From Pseudomonadota bacterium (lineage in GTDB: Bacteria > Pseudomonadota > Alphaproteobacteria > Rhizobiales > Devosiaceae): 64,000 bases of DNA. The notes below the pieces were generated by a model that was not told the DNA's origin, searched no databases, and saw nothing but the letters and a program-made list of their open reading frames with translations. The position numbers were made by a program, and so were the translations under genes. The stretch lies in contig JAEWBN010000001.1 in assembly GCA_023391095.1 (NCBI GenBank), positions 208,239 through 272,238 on the forward strand, given 5' to 3'. Shown here in pieces: positions 52,463 through 61,851 of this stretch. How positions within the stretch are numbered: position 1 is the stretch's first letter; every line of letters begins with the position of its first letter.

Positions 52463-53503
52463 CTACTTCATGACCCTGCCGATCTGGGTAAACAGCCCGC
52501 CGCTTGCGAAAACATCGACATAGCGGCGTTTCTGGAAGTAGCCATTGAGCGAAACGCGCGGCAGCGCTGTGGGGGTTTCGAGGTGGTGCGGGTAGAGCCC
52601 GCCGGGCCGAGTGGTGACCGCGGTGCGGAAACCCAATTCAAGCGCCAGATCGAATTCCCGCGGTCCGCAGGACAGCGGGCCACCGAGTGGGTAGGAAAAG
52701 TGAGCGGGCCTTTGCCCAAACTGGGCGGCGATGATGTCCACCGATTGGGAAATCTCGTTGCGCGCCTGCTCCAGCGGCAGCTTGGCCAGTTCGTAATGGT
52801 TCACGGTATGTGCGCCGATCGTGCAGAGCGGGTCACCGGCAAACAGCCGCAGCTCCTCCCAGGACATGATGAGATCGCGGCACTGTTTCTCTAGATCGTA
52901 GCCGTAGCTGTCCGTGAACTCAGCCAGCAGCTTGAGCCGCTCCGGCTCGGGCATCTTGCGCATCTGCCAATAGAGACGATTGAACGCCTCCTGCTTCTGC
53001 GCGGTCGTCCGGGTATCGACATATTCGGTTTCGTCGCCCTCGGTGAAAGCAACGGCTTCCTGCCGCGCGATGATGTCCTCAATGGCCTGCCACCAGACCT
53101 GCCCCACGCCATCGGGAAATGCTGTGGGGACATAAAGCGTGAACGGGGCCGCATGACGGTGGAGAATAGGCAGGGCGTATTGCAGATTGTCGCGATAGGC
53201 GTCGTCGAAAGTGAGGACGACGAAGGGCCGGCCCTTGGCGGGCGCCGCAAGGCGCTCAAGCGCCTCGTCGAGGCTTACGACGTCCACCTTGAGCTCGCGC
53301 AGGCGCTCCAGCGTATAGTCCAGAAAGTCCGGCGTGATCTGGAGGATCGCGTTCGGGGAAAAGGCTGCCGGCGCATCGGGCAGGACGCGATGGAGCGTGA
53401 AGATAACGCCGCGGCTCTTTGACAACAGCCGGCTCAAGGCTGGGAGGCGCGTTGCCCAGATCAGATCGAACGCGGCGCGGATGGCAGTGTATTTGAGGGA
53501 CAC
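52463..53503 (-). CDS. polysaccharide deacetylase family protein
   Basis: A 346-residue NodB-fold protein. VVLTFDDAYRDNLQYALPIL gives the Asp-Asp metal motif and IGAHTVNHYELAKLPLEQARNEI the His-x3-His motif. It is cytosolic or weakly membrane-associated, with no signal peptide. It follows the polysaccharide co-polymerase gene by 13 nt and so probably trims acetyl groups from the exopolysaccharide or its precursor. Confidence 0.88.
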   Translation of the reverse strand: MSLKYTAIRAAFDLIWATRLPALSRLLSKSRGVIFTLHRVLPDAPAAFSPNAILQITPDFLDYTLERLRELKVDVVSLDEALERLAAPAKGRPFVVLTFDDAYRDNLQYALPILHRHAAPFTLYVPTAFPDGVGQVWWQAIEDIIARQEAVAFTEGDETEYVDTRTTAQKQEAFNRLYWQMRKMPEPERLKLLAEFTDSYGYDLEKQCRDLIMSWEELRLFAGDPLCTIGAHTVNHYELAKLPLEQARNEISQSVDIIAAQFGQRPAHFSYPLGGPLSCGPREFDLALELGFRTAVTTRPGGLYPHHLETPTALPRVSLNGYFQKRRYVDVFASGGLFTQIGRVMK

Positions 53504-53516
53504 AGAATGCTCCCGG

Positions 53517-55862
53517 TCAGGCCGCGACAGCGTCGCCCAGCGCTGCGATATCTACCCGCGGCAGCCCGGCCTCGCGGAGGCGGTCGCGCGCATCTTCGAG
53601 CGCATTGGTGTCCCCGTCCTCTGGAGAGACCAGAACCACGCGGCCATCGAGATCGGCAAAGAGCGGCAAGGCAGAATGGCGGCCGATCCGGCCGGTCAGA
53701 ACCACAACCACTTCATATATGTCACCAAGCGCTTCAACGAGCACTTGCGGCTTGGGAGACGCAGGGTCGATTGCGTCGCCTGTCCCCCAGAGCACTTCAG
53801 CAAATGTATTGTCGGCCGACTTCTGGACGATGTCGCCGAAGGTGGCATCATCCGTGCTCAGGTCGGTTATTCCAGGCACGTCGCCCGACCGACCGGTGCC
53901 GGCGTCGATCAGCGCGACGCTCAAACCCTTGGCGAGGGCGGTACCGACCAGATCCTCTGCGAAGTGACGGCCGGGGCCGTTGGCGCCATGGTCGGCGATC
54001 ATGACAAGATGGGTCTGCCCCAGGACCATGTCGGAAACGAGGTCGGCATGGCTCAGCACTCCGCGCCTGGAACGACGGGGAGCAGCCGGAACAGCCGGCT
54101 CGACCTCTTCAGTCTCGGCGCGTTCCTCTGGCAGCGGCTCGTCTACCGCAGGCTCTGGGCCGGTCATCATCAGCGAACGGATGAAGGCGCGTTGGGCCTC
54201 GATGTCCACGGATGGCTGGGCGGCGGGTACCGGCTTTTCATCCAGCCAAGCCGGGGACTCAGAATTTATGGGCTCAGCCTTGATGGCGGCGCTTTCAGCG
54301 GGAGTGTCAACGATCGGCTCGCCATAGAACAGCTCGGGGCCGGCCAAATCGTCTTCGGAAACGGGTTCAGCCTCAGCGACAGCATGCAACGGCTCCTCAC
54401 CCGGAAGGACTTCCTCTTCATCAAACCCAGGGTCGAAATCGGCGGTTTCCGTGACCGGGCGGGCAATCGGCACGATCGCCCTGCCCGACATCAGCTCGGC
54501 GAAGATGATGGCCCCAATCTGGAGAGTAGCAGAGACGATGCCGACGGCGAGCAGGATCAGCGAGGACTTTGGCGAAGCGGGGCTGACGGAGGGGGCGGCA
54601 AGGGAGACAACCCGCACGTCGGGAAGGGTGGAATTGCCTTCAACGCGGGACGAGGCTTCGTTGTAGCGGAGGAGATAGGCTTCCAGCAGATCGCGCTGGG
54701 CTTTTGCTTCGCGCTCAAGACCATCAAGCGCGACAGTGTCGATGGTGGCCGTCGAAGCAGTGGACTTGGCACGGGCGAGATCGGCCTGCAAAGACGCTTC
54801 GAGGTCCGCCTCGATCTGGGCTTCCGCTTCCAGGGCGTCGGCCACGCGCTGTCCTTCGGCACGAATCTGTGCGTCGAGCTCGGCAATCTGCGCATTGAGC
54901 GCACGGATCGTGGGGTGGTTGCTCAGAAGCGTGGCGGAACGCTGCGCGCGCTCACCCTGGAGGCGCGCCTTTTCCTGCGACAGCTGCTGGATGACCACAG
55001 AGTCGCGCACATTGGCGACACCCTCGATGGGCTGGCCGCGCTGGATGAGACTGCGGATGAGCGCGGCGCGCGACTGGGCGACATTCTTGCGGCCCTGCGC
55101 TTCGGTGATCTGGGACGATATTGTGGACAGCTGCTGGTCGAGCAGGCTGGTGTTGTTCTGGCCGGTGAAAAGGTCGTTGTTGACCTTGAACTCCGCGACG
55201 GCCGATTCAGCCTCCTGCACGGAAACGCGCAGGCGGTTGATCTCTTCACCCAGCCATCCCGAAGCATCAGCGGTGTCGGAGATGGAGAGCGAAGCGCGGC
55301 GGGCTACATGCGCGTTGGCCACGGCGTTGGCGATTTCGGCCGCCAGTTGCGGATCGGCGGAACGAACCAGCACGGAGATGATCCGCGAATCCCGCTCCTG
55401 CACCACGGTCAGACGGTCGTAGAGCGTGGCGAGCACGGTTTCATCGACACTGACCGGCGTCGAGGCGCGACCCATAAGCTGGAACACGATGGACAGGGGG
55501 GAGAACCCGGCCTTGCTGCCATTGAATTCAGGATTGGACCGCAGGTCCAGTTCGTCGATGACCCGCACAAGGGTGTCGCGGGACTTGAGCAGCTCGATCT
55601 GGCTGGAGACAACGCCTGCCTCCCCGCCAGTGAGGGACGGCGCTTGCTCGTTGGAGGCCCGCACATAGGGATTAGAGCGCGGCTCGACCAGAATTGAAGC
55701 GGACGATTCATAAAGGCGCGGCTGGAAGATCAGCCAGACAAAGGTCAGCGCCAACAAGGCGAGCGTAACGGCAATAATACGCGGCAGACGGCGAATGACA
55801 GCCGAAAGAACGGCGCCTATGTCAATCCTGGCGTCCTGAAAACCCGCCGACTCATGTGCCAT
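53517..55862 (-). CDS. exopolysaccharide co-polymerase (Wzz/GumC/ExoP-like) with degenerate kinase domain
   Basis: A 781-residue inner-membrane protein. An N-terminal membrane span (LPRIIAVTLALLALTFVWLI) is followed by the Wzz domain (SSASILVEPRSNPY), coiled-coil helices about 170-390, a second span near 425-450 and an acidic, proline-rich linker. The last 170 residues resemble a BY-kinase/ParA fold (VLSHADLVSDMV, LSVALIDAG), but the Walker A position reads ADHGANGPGRHF, without the GKT/GKS lysine. No tyrosine cluster is seen at the C-terminus. It likely controls chain length without kinase activity. The start at 55862 is favoured over 55877. Confidence 0.85.
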   Translation of the reverse strand: MAHESAGFQDARIDIGAVLSAVIRRLPRIIAVTLALLALTFVWLIFQPRLYESSASILVEPRSNPYVRASNEQAPSLTGGEAGVVSSQIELLKSRDTLVRVIDELDLRSNPEFNGSKAGFSPLSIVFQLMGRASTPVSVDETVLATLYDRLTVVQERDSRIISVLVRSADPQLAAEIANAVANAHVARRASLSISDTADASGWLGEEINRLRVSVQEAESAVAEFKVNNDLFTGQNNTSLLDQQLSTISSQITEAQGRKNVAQSRAALIRSLIQRGQPIEGVANVRDSVVIQQLSQEKARLQGERAQRSATLLSNHPTIRALNAQIAELDAQIRAEGQRVADALEAEAQIEADLEASLQADLARAKSTASTATIDTVALDGLEREAKAQRDLLEAYLLRYNEASSRVEGNSTLPDVRVVSLAAPSVSPASPKSSLILLAVGIVSATLQIGAIIFAELMSGRAIVPIARPVTETADFDPGFDEEEVLPGEEPLHAVAEAEPVSEDDLAGPELFYGEPIVDTPAESAAIKAEPINSESPAWLDEKPVPAAQPSVDIEAQRAFIRSLMMTGPEPAVDEPLPEERAETEEVEPAVPAAPRRSRRGVLSHADLVSDMVLGQTHLVMIADHGANGPGRHFAEDLVGTALAKGLSVALIDAGTGRSGDVPGITDLSTDDATFGDIVQKSADNTFAEVLWGTGDAIDPASPKPQVLVEALGDIYEVVVVLTGRIGRHSALPLFADLDGRVVLVSPEDGDTNALEDARDRLREAGLPRVDIAALGDAVAA

Positions 55863-56013
55863 GTCACGTCCCCGCATCCGGATTTACCTATGCGCAGGCG
55901 TGGTCAACATTCGGTTAATCTTGCTCTCATCTGGCAGATCAAAAGGGACGGCATAAGGACATTCTTAACCATAAGTAACCAGAGTGAGATCAACTCGAAC
56001 GCGCGGGATTCTC

Positions 56014-56565
56014 ATGCGCTGGCTGCCTATTCTGCTTCTTGCCCTGACCATGCCACTGGCCGGCTGCGCTTCCACGCGCCCGGCCACGTACCTGGTCGAG
56101 ACCAAGGGCCCCTATCTCCTCGACAGCGGAGATGTCGTGCGGGTGACCGTTTATGGCGATGCCGAACTCAGCAAATCCTACCGCGTCGACGACAATGGCG
56201 CAGTGGCTTTCCCTCTTGTCGGTCCGGTGCGCGTCGCCGGGAGCACAACTGCGCAAGCGGCGTCCCGGCTCGCGGGAGCGCTGGCCAACGGCTACATGCG
56301 TAATCCCGATGTCGCTGTCGAAATCGAGCAGTACCGGCCGTTCTTCATTGAAGGCCAGGTCAAGAGCTCTGGGCAATTCCCCTATGTCTACGGCATGACG
56401 GTTAGGGCCGCGATCGCGACAGCCGGCGGGTTCACCGACACGGCCGACCGCAACCGCGCAATCATTTATCGCCGGCAGGGCAGCGAAATGGCCAAGGGCA
56501 CGGTCGATCTCGATTATCCGATCTACCCCGGCGATTCCGTCGTGGTTCTGGAGCGCTGGTTCTAG
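56014..56565 (+). CDS. polysaccharide export lipoprotein (Wza-like)
   Basis: A 183-residue outer-membrane export protein. The signal peptide ends in LAGC (Cys18 lipidated). The Poly_export domain has YLLDSGDVVRVTVYGDAELS, then a SLBB-like FFIEGQVKSSGQFPYVYGMTV. It is shorter than Wza (about 380 residues), matching the compact form in Hyphomicrobiales. It is divergent from the co-polymerase. The start at 56014 is chosen for a proper signal; a GTG at 55984 is also in frame. Confidence 0.88.
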   Translation: MRWLPILLLALTMPLAGCASTRPATYLVETKGPYLLDSGDVVRVTVYGDAELSKSYRVDDNGAVAFPLVGPVRVAGSTTAQAASRLAGALANGYMRNPDVAVEIEQYRPFFIEGQVKSSGQFPYVYGMTVRAAIATAGGFTDTADRNRAIIYRRQGSEMAKGTVDLDYPIYPGDSVVVLERWF

Positions 56566-56566
56566 C

Positions 56567-57685
56567 GTGGCCGAGCAGCGCCTTCGTATCCTCCAGGTCA
56601 TGCGGGCCCCTGTGGGTGGGCTTTTCCGCCACGTCGCCGACCTGACACGCGCGCTTCATGAGATGGGCCATAGCGTGGGTCTCGTCGTCGACACGCTGGC
56701 CAATGACGCTCAGACCGAAGCGCGCCTCACAGCGCTCGAGCCCTATGCCGAACTCGGCATCCACAGGTTTCCAATGCCGCGTCTCTTCGGCAAGGGCGAC
56801 CTGACCACGCCCTTCGCAGTCAACCAACTAGCCAAGAGGCTCAAGGCCGATATCCTGCACGGCCATGGCGCGAAGGGCGGTTTTTATGCGCGGCTGGCTC
56901 TTTATGGCGGCGCGCGGGCGAAAGCCTTCTACACGCCTCACGGCGGCGTGCTGCATTTCAAGCCGGACGCCCTTTCCGGCCGGCTGTTCCACCGGCTTGA
57001 GCGGACGCTGATGGGCAAGACCGAGGCCATCATTTTCGAGAGCGCCTTTGCCGAGGCGACCTATTCAAAACTCATCGGCAAGCCTACCTGCCGGAGCACG
57101 GTCATCCACAATGGCCTTGCCGAGCACGAGTTCGATCCCGTCGCGACGGCACCGGACGCGGCCGATTTTGCGTTCGTGGGTGAACTGCGTGCTCTTAAGG
57201 GCATATTCCTGCTGGCCGAAGCCATTGCTAGCGTGCGCCGCCCAGATGGCGTGCCTGTGCGCATGGTGATGGCTGGTGATGGTCCAGACCGGGCGGCGCT
57301 GGAAGCCCGACTGGCAGAGTTGAGTCTTTCTGACCGAGTCACCCTGCTCGGCTCGCGGCCGGCACGCGACGTGTTCGCCCTGGGGCGCTGCCTCGTCCTC
57401 CCCTCGCTCGCGGAGTCCCTGCCCTATGTGGTGCTGGAAGGCGCCGCTGCGCACAAGCCCGTGATCACCACCAGCGTCGGCGGCATTCCCGAGATTTTTG
57501 GGCCCCTGTCACACCAACTTGTCGCGCCCGGGGACGCGACGGCACTCGCGACCGCGATGCAGCAGTTTCTCCACGATCCGGACGGAAGTGCCAGAAGGGT
57601 GCAGCAATTGTTCGAGCGGGTGCGCGAGGGTTTTTCAGTCGAGCAGATGGCCACCAGGATTGGGGCGCTCTACGCGAGCGAATAG
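56567..57685 (+). CDS. family 4 glycosyltransferase
   Basis: A 372-residue GT-B enzyme: LQVMRAPVGGLFRHVADLTRALHEMGH at the N-terminus (given here only in part), then DILHGHGAKGGFYARLAL, and donor-site LVLPSLAESLPYVVLEGAA. GTG start directly after the export gene stop. It adds a sugar to the lipid-linked repeat unit. Confidence 0.9.
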   Translation: MAEQRLRILQVMRAPVGGLFRHVADLTRALHEMGHSVGLVVDTLANDAQTEARLTALEPYAELGIHRFPMPRLFGKGDLTTPFAVNQLAKRLKADILHGHGAKGGFYARLALYGGARAKAFYTPHGGVLHFKPDALSGRLFHRLERTLMGKTEAIIFESAFAEATYSKLIGKPTCRSTVIHNGLAEHEFDPVATAPDAADFAFVGELRALKGIFLLAEAIASVRRPDGVPVRMVMAGDGPDRAALEARLAELSLSDRVTLLGSRPARDVFALGRCLVLPSLAESLPYVVLEGAAAHKPVITTSVGGIPEIFGPLSHQLVAPGDATALATAMQQFLHDPDGSARRVQQLFERVREGFSVEQMATRIGALYASE

Positions 57686-57767
57686 GCCAATCCCACGCTC
57701 GGGTTTCACCGAGTATAAACGCATAGGGTGGATGATGCCGGCAGTAAACGAGTGCCGGTAGGCCATT

Positions 57768-59291
57768 ATGTATCGCGTCGACCCCCAAAAGGCCATCACC
57801 GACCACGCCGCGCGTCAGTCACAGGAGGACGATGCCGGTCCACGCCTCTCTCCGCAGGCCGAGGCAATCATACAAAGGCCCGTCGAGCCGAACATGTCCG
57901 GTGCCATTGTTTCGGGCGTGGCGCAGGTGGTCGAAGCGCTACTGCTCATGGCGCTCGGCTTCGGCATTGAAGCGATCTATGTGATCGAAGGACAAAGCAC
58001 GTTTTATGTGCCGGTGATCGTGGCGACCGCCCTACTCGCCAACATTCTGTTCAATGCGGTCCGGTCGCACCGCATCGTTGCCTACCGGACCGTCGTGTCC
58101 CAACTTGGTCGCGTGCTGGCGGCGTGGACAGCTGTCATGATCGTGCTGATGGTCGGCGTGTTCGTCTTCAAGGCGGGCGATCTCATGTCCCGCGTCTGGT
58201 TGGCGACCTGGTATGTGACTGGCGCCGTGACACTGATTGCCTTCAGGCTGGGCTTGCGGGCACTGATACAGAACTGGACGGAAGCTGGCCGGCTCAAGCG
58301 GCGCACGGTCATCGTCGGCGGCGGAGATGACGCGGCTGCGCTGATCGAGCAGATCAATGCTGGGGCAAACAAGGACATCAATCTCCTTGGCCTTTTTGAC
58401 GACCGGGTGGACGAGCGATCACCGGACTGGGTGGCCGGCTACCAGAAGCTCGGCAAGGTGTCCGACCTCATCGAATTTGCGCGCCGCACCCCCATCGACC
58501 TCGTGATCGTTTCCATGCCCCTTTCAGCAGAAAAGCGGGTGCTGGACATGTTGACCCAGCTCTGGGTGCTGCCCGTCGACATCCGCCTCTCAGCGCATAT
58601 GAGCAAGCTCCGGTTCACAGACCGGGCCTATTCCTATGTGGGCGAAGTCCCGGTCCTCGACATGGCCGACCGGCCCATCTCGGACTGGAACCTGATCTTC
58701 AAGTGGATTTTCGACAAGGCCGTGGCCCTGGTGGCCCTTGTCCTTCTCTCGCCCGTCATGGTGATCACTGCCATTGCGATCAAACTCGAGAGCAAGGGGC
58801 CGGTTTTCTTCGTGCAGAACCGGCACGGCTTCAACAACGAGCTGATCCGCATCTACAAGTTCCGCTCGATGCGGACCGACATGCTCGATGCATCCGCGGC
58901 CAAGCTGGTGACCAAGAACGATCCGCGCGTGACACGCGTGGGCAAGATCATCCGCAAGACGTCCATCGATGAACTGCCTCAGCTGTTCAATGTGCTCAAA
59001 GGCGAGCTGTCCATAGTCGGACCGCGCCCCCACGCCTTGCAGGCCAAGGCGGCAAACCAGCTCTATTACGAGGCTGTCGAAGGCTACTTTGCCCGCCACC
59101 GCGTCAAGCCGGGCATCACCGGTTGGGCCCAGATCAATGGCTGGCGCGGGGAGACTGACACGATCGAGAAGATCATGCAGAGGGTCAATCACGACCTCTA
59201 CTATATCGAGCACTGGTCGATCCTCCTTGATCTCTACATCCTGGTGATGACGCCCGTCTCGCTCATCGCCAAGAACGAGAACGCCTATTGA
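57768..59291 (+). CDS. undecaprenyl-phosphate glycosylphosphotransferase (WcaJ-like)
   Basis: A 507-residue membrane enzyme that starts repeat-unit synthesis by moving a hexose-1-phosphate to undecaprenyl phosphate. Four N-terminal hydrophobic spans are followed by a Rossmann CoA-binding-like domain (RTVIVGGGDDAAALIEQ), another span and the catalytic block KFRSMRTDM, TSIDELPQLFNVLKGELSIVG and RHRVKPGITGWAQINGWRG. This is the PssY/WcaJ layout. Confidence 0.93.
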   Translation: MYRVDPQKAITDHAARQSQEDDAGPRLSPQAEAIIQRPVEPNMSGAIVSGVAQVVEALLLMALGFGIEAIYVIEGQSTFYVPVIVATALLANILFNAVRSHRIVAYRTVVSQLGRVLAAWTAVMIVLMVGVFVFKAGDLMSRVWLATWYVTGAVTLIAFRLGLRALIQNWTEAGRLKRRTVIVGGGDDAAALIEQINAGANKDINLLGLFDDRVDERSPDWVAGYQKLGKVSDLIEFARRTPIDLVIVSMPLSAEKRVLDMLTQLWVLPVDIRLSAHMSKLRFTDRAYSYVGEVPVLDMADRPISDWNLIFKWIFDKAVALVALVLLSPVMVITAIAIKLESKGPVFFVQNRHGFNNELIRIYKFRSMRTDMLDASAAKLVTKNDPRVTRVGKIIRKTSIDELPQLFNVLKGELSIVGPRPHALQAKAANQLYYEAVEGYFARHRVKPGITGWAQINGWRGETDTIEKIMQRVNHDLYYIEHWSILLDLYILVMTPVSLIAKNENAY

Positions 59292-60574
59292 CGGCCAGCG
59301 GCACCTTCGACGCTGACCTCGTGCAGGCCGGGGGCGACAAACCCGGCCTTGCTCATTTGCGCAGGCGAGCCGCGCGGCTCATGGACATGCTGGTCGCGCT
59401 CTGGATTTTCTCGGGCGGCATCGTGCTCTTCGAGCCCTCGCCCTATGAGCTGACGTTCCTGCTGCTGCTTCCCGTCGCGATCTTTGCCGGCGTCGGCCTT
59501 TACAGGTCCACGCTGGGACTGATCGGGATCATCATGGTCTTCACGCCCTTTGCGCTGATCGCCTGTTTCCAGGTCAAATTCTCGACCATCCCCGAAGCGC
59601 TGATCTTTTCAATCGTCACCGTCTTTTTGATGGTGACCTCATATTTCGTCGCGAACTATATCGCCGACGCGCCGGTGCGGCGCATGAAGCTGATCATGGC
59701 TGCCTATACGGTGATCGCCGTGATCGCTGCTGCCATTGGGACACTCGCCTATCTCGGCATCATGCCGGCGGCTGATCTGTTCCTGCGGTACGGGCGTGCC
59801 AAAGCGACCTTCAAGGACCCCAACGTTTACGGCCCGTTCCTAGTCCTGCCCGCAATGTTCGCGCTACAGCGGGTGTTGCTGGGCCGAGGCTGGACGGTGA
59901 TCTTTTCGGGCGCCATCTACATGGCGCTCTTCGTCGGCGTCTTTGTCAGTTTTTCGCGCGCGGCATGGGGGCACTTCGCGTTCTCGTCTCTGGTCGTTTT
60001 CGCGCTGGTGTTCCTGCTCGAATCGACCGCGCGGGAAAAGGTGCGCATCATGATGATGGCGCTTCTGGGCGGACTGATGCTGCTGATCGCTCTAGCCGGC
60101 CTGCTGTCGATCCCGGCAATTGGTGACCTGTTTGAGACGCGCACCGGGGCGCAGACTTATGACACTGGTGAGACCGGTCGCTTCGGTCGCCAGGCGTATG
60201 CCTTTGACCTGGCTCTCCAGAACCCGTGGGGCATCGGACCCGGAGAGTTCTTCAATCTGCGCATTACGGAAAACCCGCACAACCTCTACGTATCTGTGCT
60301 GCATGTCTATGGCTGGGGCGGCGGCGCCATGTTCTACCTGCTGTTCGCCGTGACGCTGTGGAAGGCGTTCGGGACCATTGCCCGCCCTTCACCCTATCGG
60401 CTACTCGCCATTCCCGTCTTCGCGACCATCACCGTCGTGATGGGGGAATCGATCATCATCGAATCCGATCACTGGCGGCATCTGTTTCTGCTGATCGGGA
60501 TGGTCTGGGGCCTGTCAACGGCCATCGAAAACGCGCCGCGCAAACCCTACAGGCGCGACGACGCGCTGATCTAG
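59288..60574 (+). CDS. O-antigen ligase / Wzy-type polymerase family protein
   Basis: A 428-residue membrane protein with about eleven hydrophobic segments. The Wzy_C motif is NPWGIGPGEFF, and ENPHNLYVSVLHVYG has the typical HN pair. It polymerises or ligates exopolysaccharide units. It begins with TTG overlapping the previous stop (TTGA). Confidence 0.88.
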   Translation: MTASGTFDADLVQAGGDKPGLAHLRRRAARLMDMLVALWIFSGGIVLFEPSPYELTFLLLLPVAIFAGVGLYRSTLGLIGIIMVFTPFALIACFQVKFSTIPEALIFSIVTVFLMVTSYFVANYIADAPVRRMKLIMAAYTVIAVIAAAIGTLAYLGIMPAADLFLRYGRAKATFKDPNVYGPFLVLPAMFALQRVLLGRGWTVIFSGAIYMALFVGVFVSFSRAAWGHFAFSSLVVFALVFLLESTAREKVRIMMMALLGGLMLLIALAGLLSIPAIGDLFETRTGAQTYDTGETGRFGRQAYAFDLALQNPWGIGPGEFFNLRITENPHNLYVSVLHVYGWGGGAMFYLLFAVTLWKAFGTIARPSPYRLLAIPVFATITVVMGESIIIESDHWRHLFLLIGMVWGLSTAIENAPRKPYRRDDALI

Positions 60575-60620
60575 TGCGCCGAACGTACGGCACACCATCG
60601 AACGATTTGGTTTTGGTGAA

Positions 60621-60665
60621 TGGTCGGAGCGGCCGGATTTGAACCGACGACCCTTTGTCCCCCAG
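60621..60665 (-). mobile_element. tRNA-Pro(GGG) 3' fragment: prophage attachment site (attL)
   Basis: On the minus strand the sequence from the anticodon loop (CTGGGGG) through T-arm (GGTTCAAATCC) and acceptor (CGCTCCG) to CCA is present, 45 nt long. The 5' half is absent: the bases to the right do not form a D-arm or 5' acceptor. Such a 3' stub is what tRNA-integrating phages leave on the bacterial side. It sits exactly between the chromosomal polysaccharide genes and phage genes. Confidence 0.82.
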
Positions 60666-60778
60666 TTCTAGCGCCATCGCTAAAAGCGTAATAGGTTCAG
60701 ATCGATAGCCAGGGGCGTTTTGCAATCCGCCATTTCTGGGCGCATTGATTCTGAACAGAAAATCGGAGCCGATGTAAA

Positions 60779-61240
60779 ATGAGCCAAGACGATTTTGTTG
60801 ATGATTTCGGGTTCGTTTATCTCGTTCTGACAGCCGACAGGGCGGCGGGGAAGATCGGGTTCACGACCAATCCTCGAGCTCGCTTCGCTCAGCTGCAGAC
60901 GGCCCACCATCTGCCGCTCAGCCTCGAGTTCGCTATCCCCGCGCGCAAAGAGGTCGAGAAGCTGCTGCATGAGCACTTCAAACCGAATAACATCCGCTTG
61001 GAGTGGTTCTCTGATGTCGACGCGCTTGAGGAGTTCTATTGCGAGCTCGAGACTGAATATGCGGACAACCAGCTGCGAGAGATGTTCGACAACGGATCAC
61101 CGCCCGATCTCAACAGCGATGACTTTATTGCGGTCGCGAACCGGTCTCCAGAACTGGATCGACCAGCGCAGGCAAATTCAGATCCACCGAATGTCTGCAT
61201 CCCTCGCAATAGGCCGTCACCCCGTAACGGTTCTCAATGA
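60779..61240 (+). CDS. GIY-YIG / T5orf172-like nuclease domain protein
   Basis: A 153-residue protein. GFVYLVLTADRAAGKIGFTT and the ARFAQLQTAHHLPL segment match the T5orf172/Mug113 variant of the GIY-YIG nuclease fold; HEHFKPNNIRLEWF closes it. Such domains are common in phages. The last 35 residues (NRSPELDRPAQANS onward) lie over an opposite-strand gene and are probably read-through beyond the real domain, so the C-terminus may be scrambled. Confidence 0.72.
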   Translation: MSQDDFVDDFGFVYLVLTADRAAGKIGFTTNPRARFAQLQTAHHLPLSLEFAIPARKEVEKLLHEHFKPNNIRLEWFSDVDALEEFYCELETEYADNQLREMFDNGSPPDLNSDDFIAVANRSPELDRPAQANSDPPNVCIPRNRPSPRNGSQ

Positions 61241-61271
61241 GGTCTGCGAGCGTTGTGATGGAGAGGGACAT
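61125..61271 (-). CDS. small phage protein with CxxC motif, possibly truncated
   Basis: A 48-residue ORF: MSLSITTLADLIENRYGVTA, then YCEGCRHSVDLNLPALVD. It looks like the N-terminus of small zinc-ribbon proteins of phages and rhizobia that begin with LADLxERxYxVTxYCxxCxH, but it ends early, before a second cysteine pair. It overlaps the 3' end of the T5orf172-like gene on the other strand. Confidence 0.42.
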   Translation of the reverse strand: MSLSITTLADLIENRYGVTAYCEGCRHSVDLNLPALVDPVLETGSRPQ

Positions 61272-61432
61272 GCCGCGAGAGGATCATGGATGCCCGGAAC
61301 CGGCAAGCCGCTCACATGGAGCTGATAGTCGCAGCAATCGAAGCGGTAGACCATCTGGAGCTTTCCGGCTGTCCGGTAGCATGACCAATTCCAATTGGCA
61401 GGGCATGCGTGGATCGGGCAGAAAATGGTCAT
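61217..61432 (-). CDS. small phage protein, cysteine-rich
   Basis: A 71-residue ORF (MTIFCPIHACPANWNWSCYR...). Its ATG overlaps the stop of the preceding gene (ATGA), which supports translation. Five cysteines precede residue 40. Its 3' part overlaps another small ORF in a different frame. No family is recognised. Confidence 0.45.
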   Translation of the reverse strand: MTIFCPIHACPANWNWSCYRTAGKLQMVYRFDCCDYQLHVSGLPVPGIHDPLAACPSPSQRSQTSLRTVTG

Positions 61433-61851
61433 GGGTAGATTTCCGTCCGCGTGAGCCAGAACGGGTGGCACCTGTTCCAAATCTCCGCCCGCATGCCGCC
61501 CTTCACCTGTCGGGGCTCCGCCTCGATCAGATAGGGCGTGGTGATGTGCTCGCCCACGCTACGAGGGGCATTGAGCTTTGTGGTTGGGGTGACGGGGACT
61601 TGGCGGTTTGCTGCGCCGAGCTCCCCCACATACCAGGAGAAGCCTTGAGCGGGGCACTCTCGAAGCTTCCAATATCGGAATTGCGCGATTGTGCCCCCCT
61701 CGCTTTCTTGGACGGCAATGAGCTCGAACCGGGAATACACTGGAAAGAACCGCGTTTCGACGGCGGGCCCCACCATGAAGCCGACCATGACGACGACGAT
61801 GGTGAAGAGGAAGCCGAGAATGGCGTCCCGCACTGTGTTCGGATCAGCCAA
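61429..61851 (-). CDS. phage membrane protein
   Basis: A 140-residue protein with one N-terminal span (DAILGFLFTIVVVMVGFMVG) and a soluble C-terminal domain probably facing the periplasm. It overlaps the upstream gene by 8 nt. Its place after the holin-like genes suggests a spanin-like or lysis-accessory role, but no lipobox or spanin motif is seen. Confidence 0.6.
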   Translation of the reverse strand: MADPNTVRDAILGFLFTIVVVMVGFMVGPAVETRFFPVYSRFELIAVQESEGGTIAQFRYWKLRECPAQGFSWYVGELGAANRQVPVTPTTKLNAPRSVGEHITTPYLIEAEPRQVKGGMRAEIWNRCHPFWLTRTEIYP

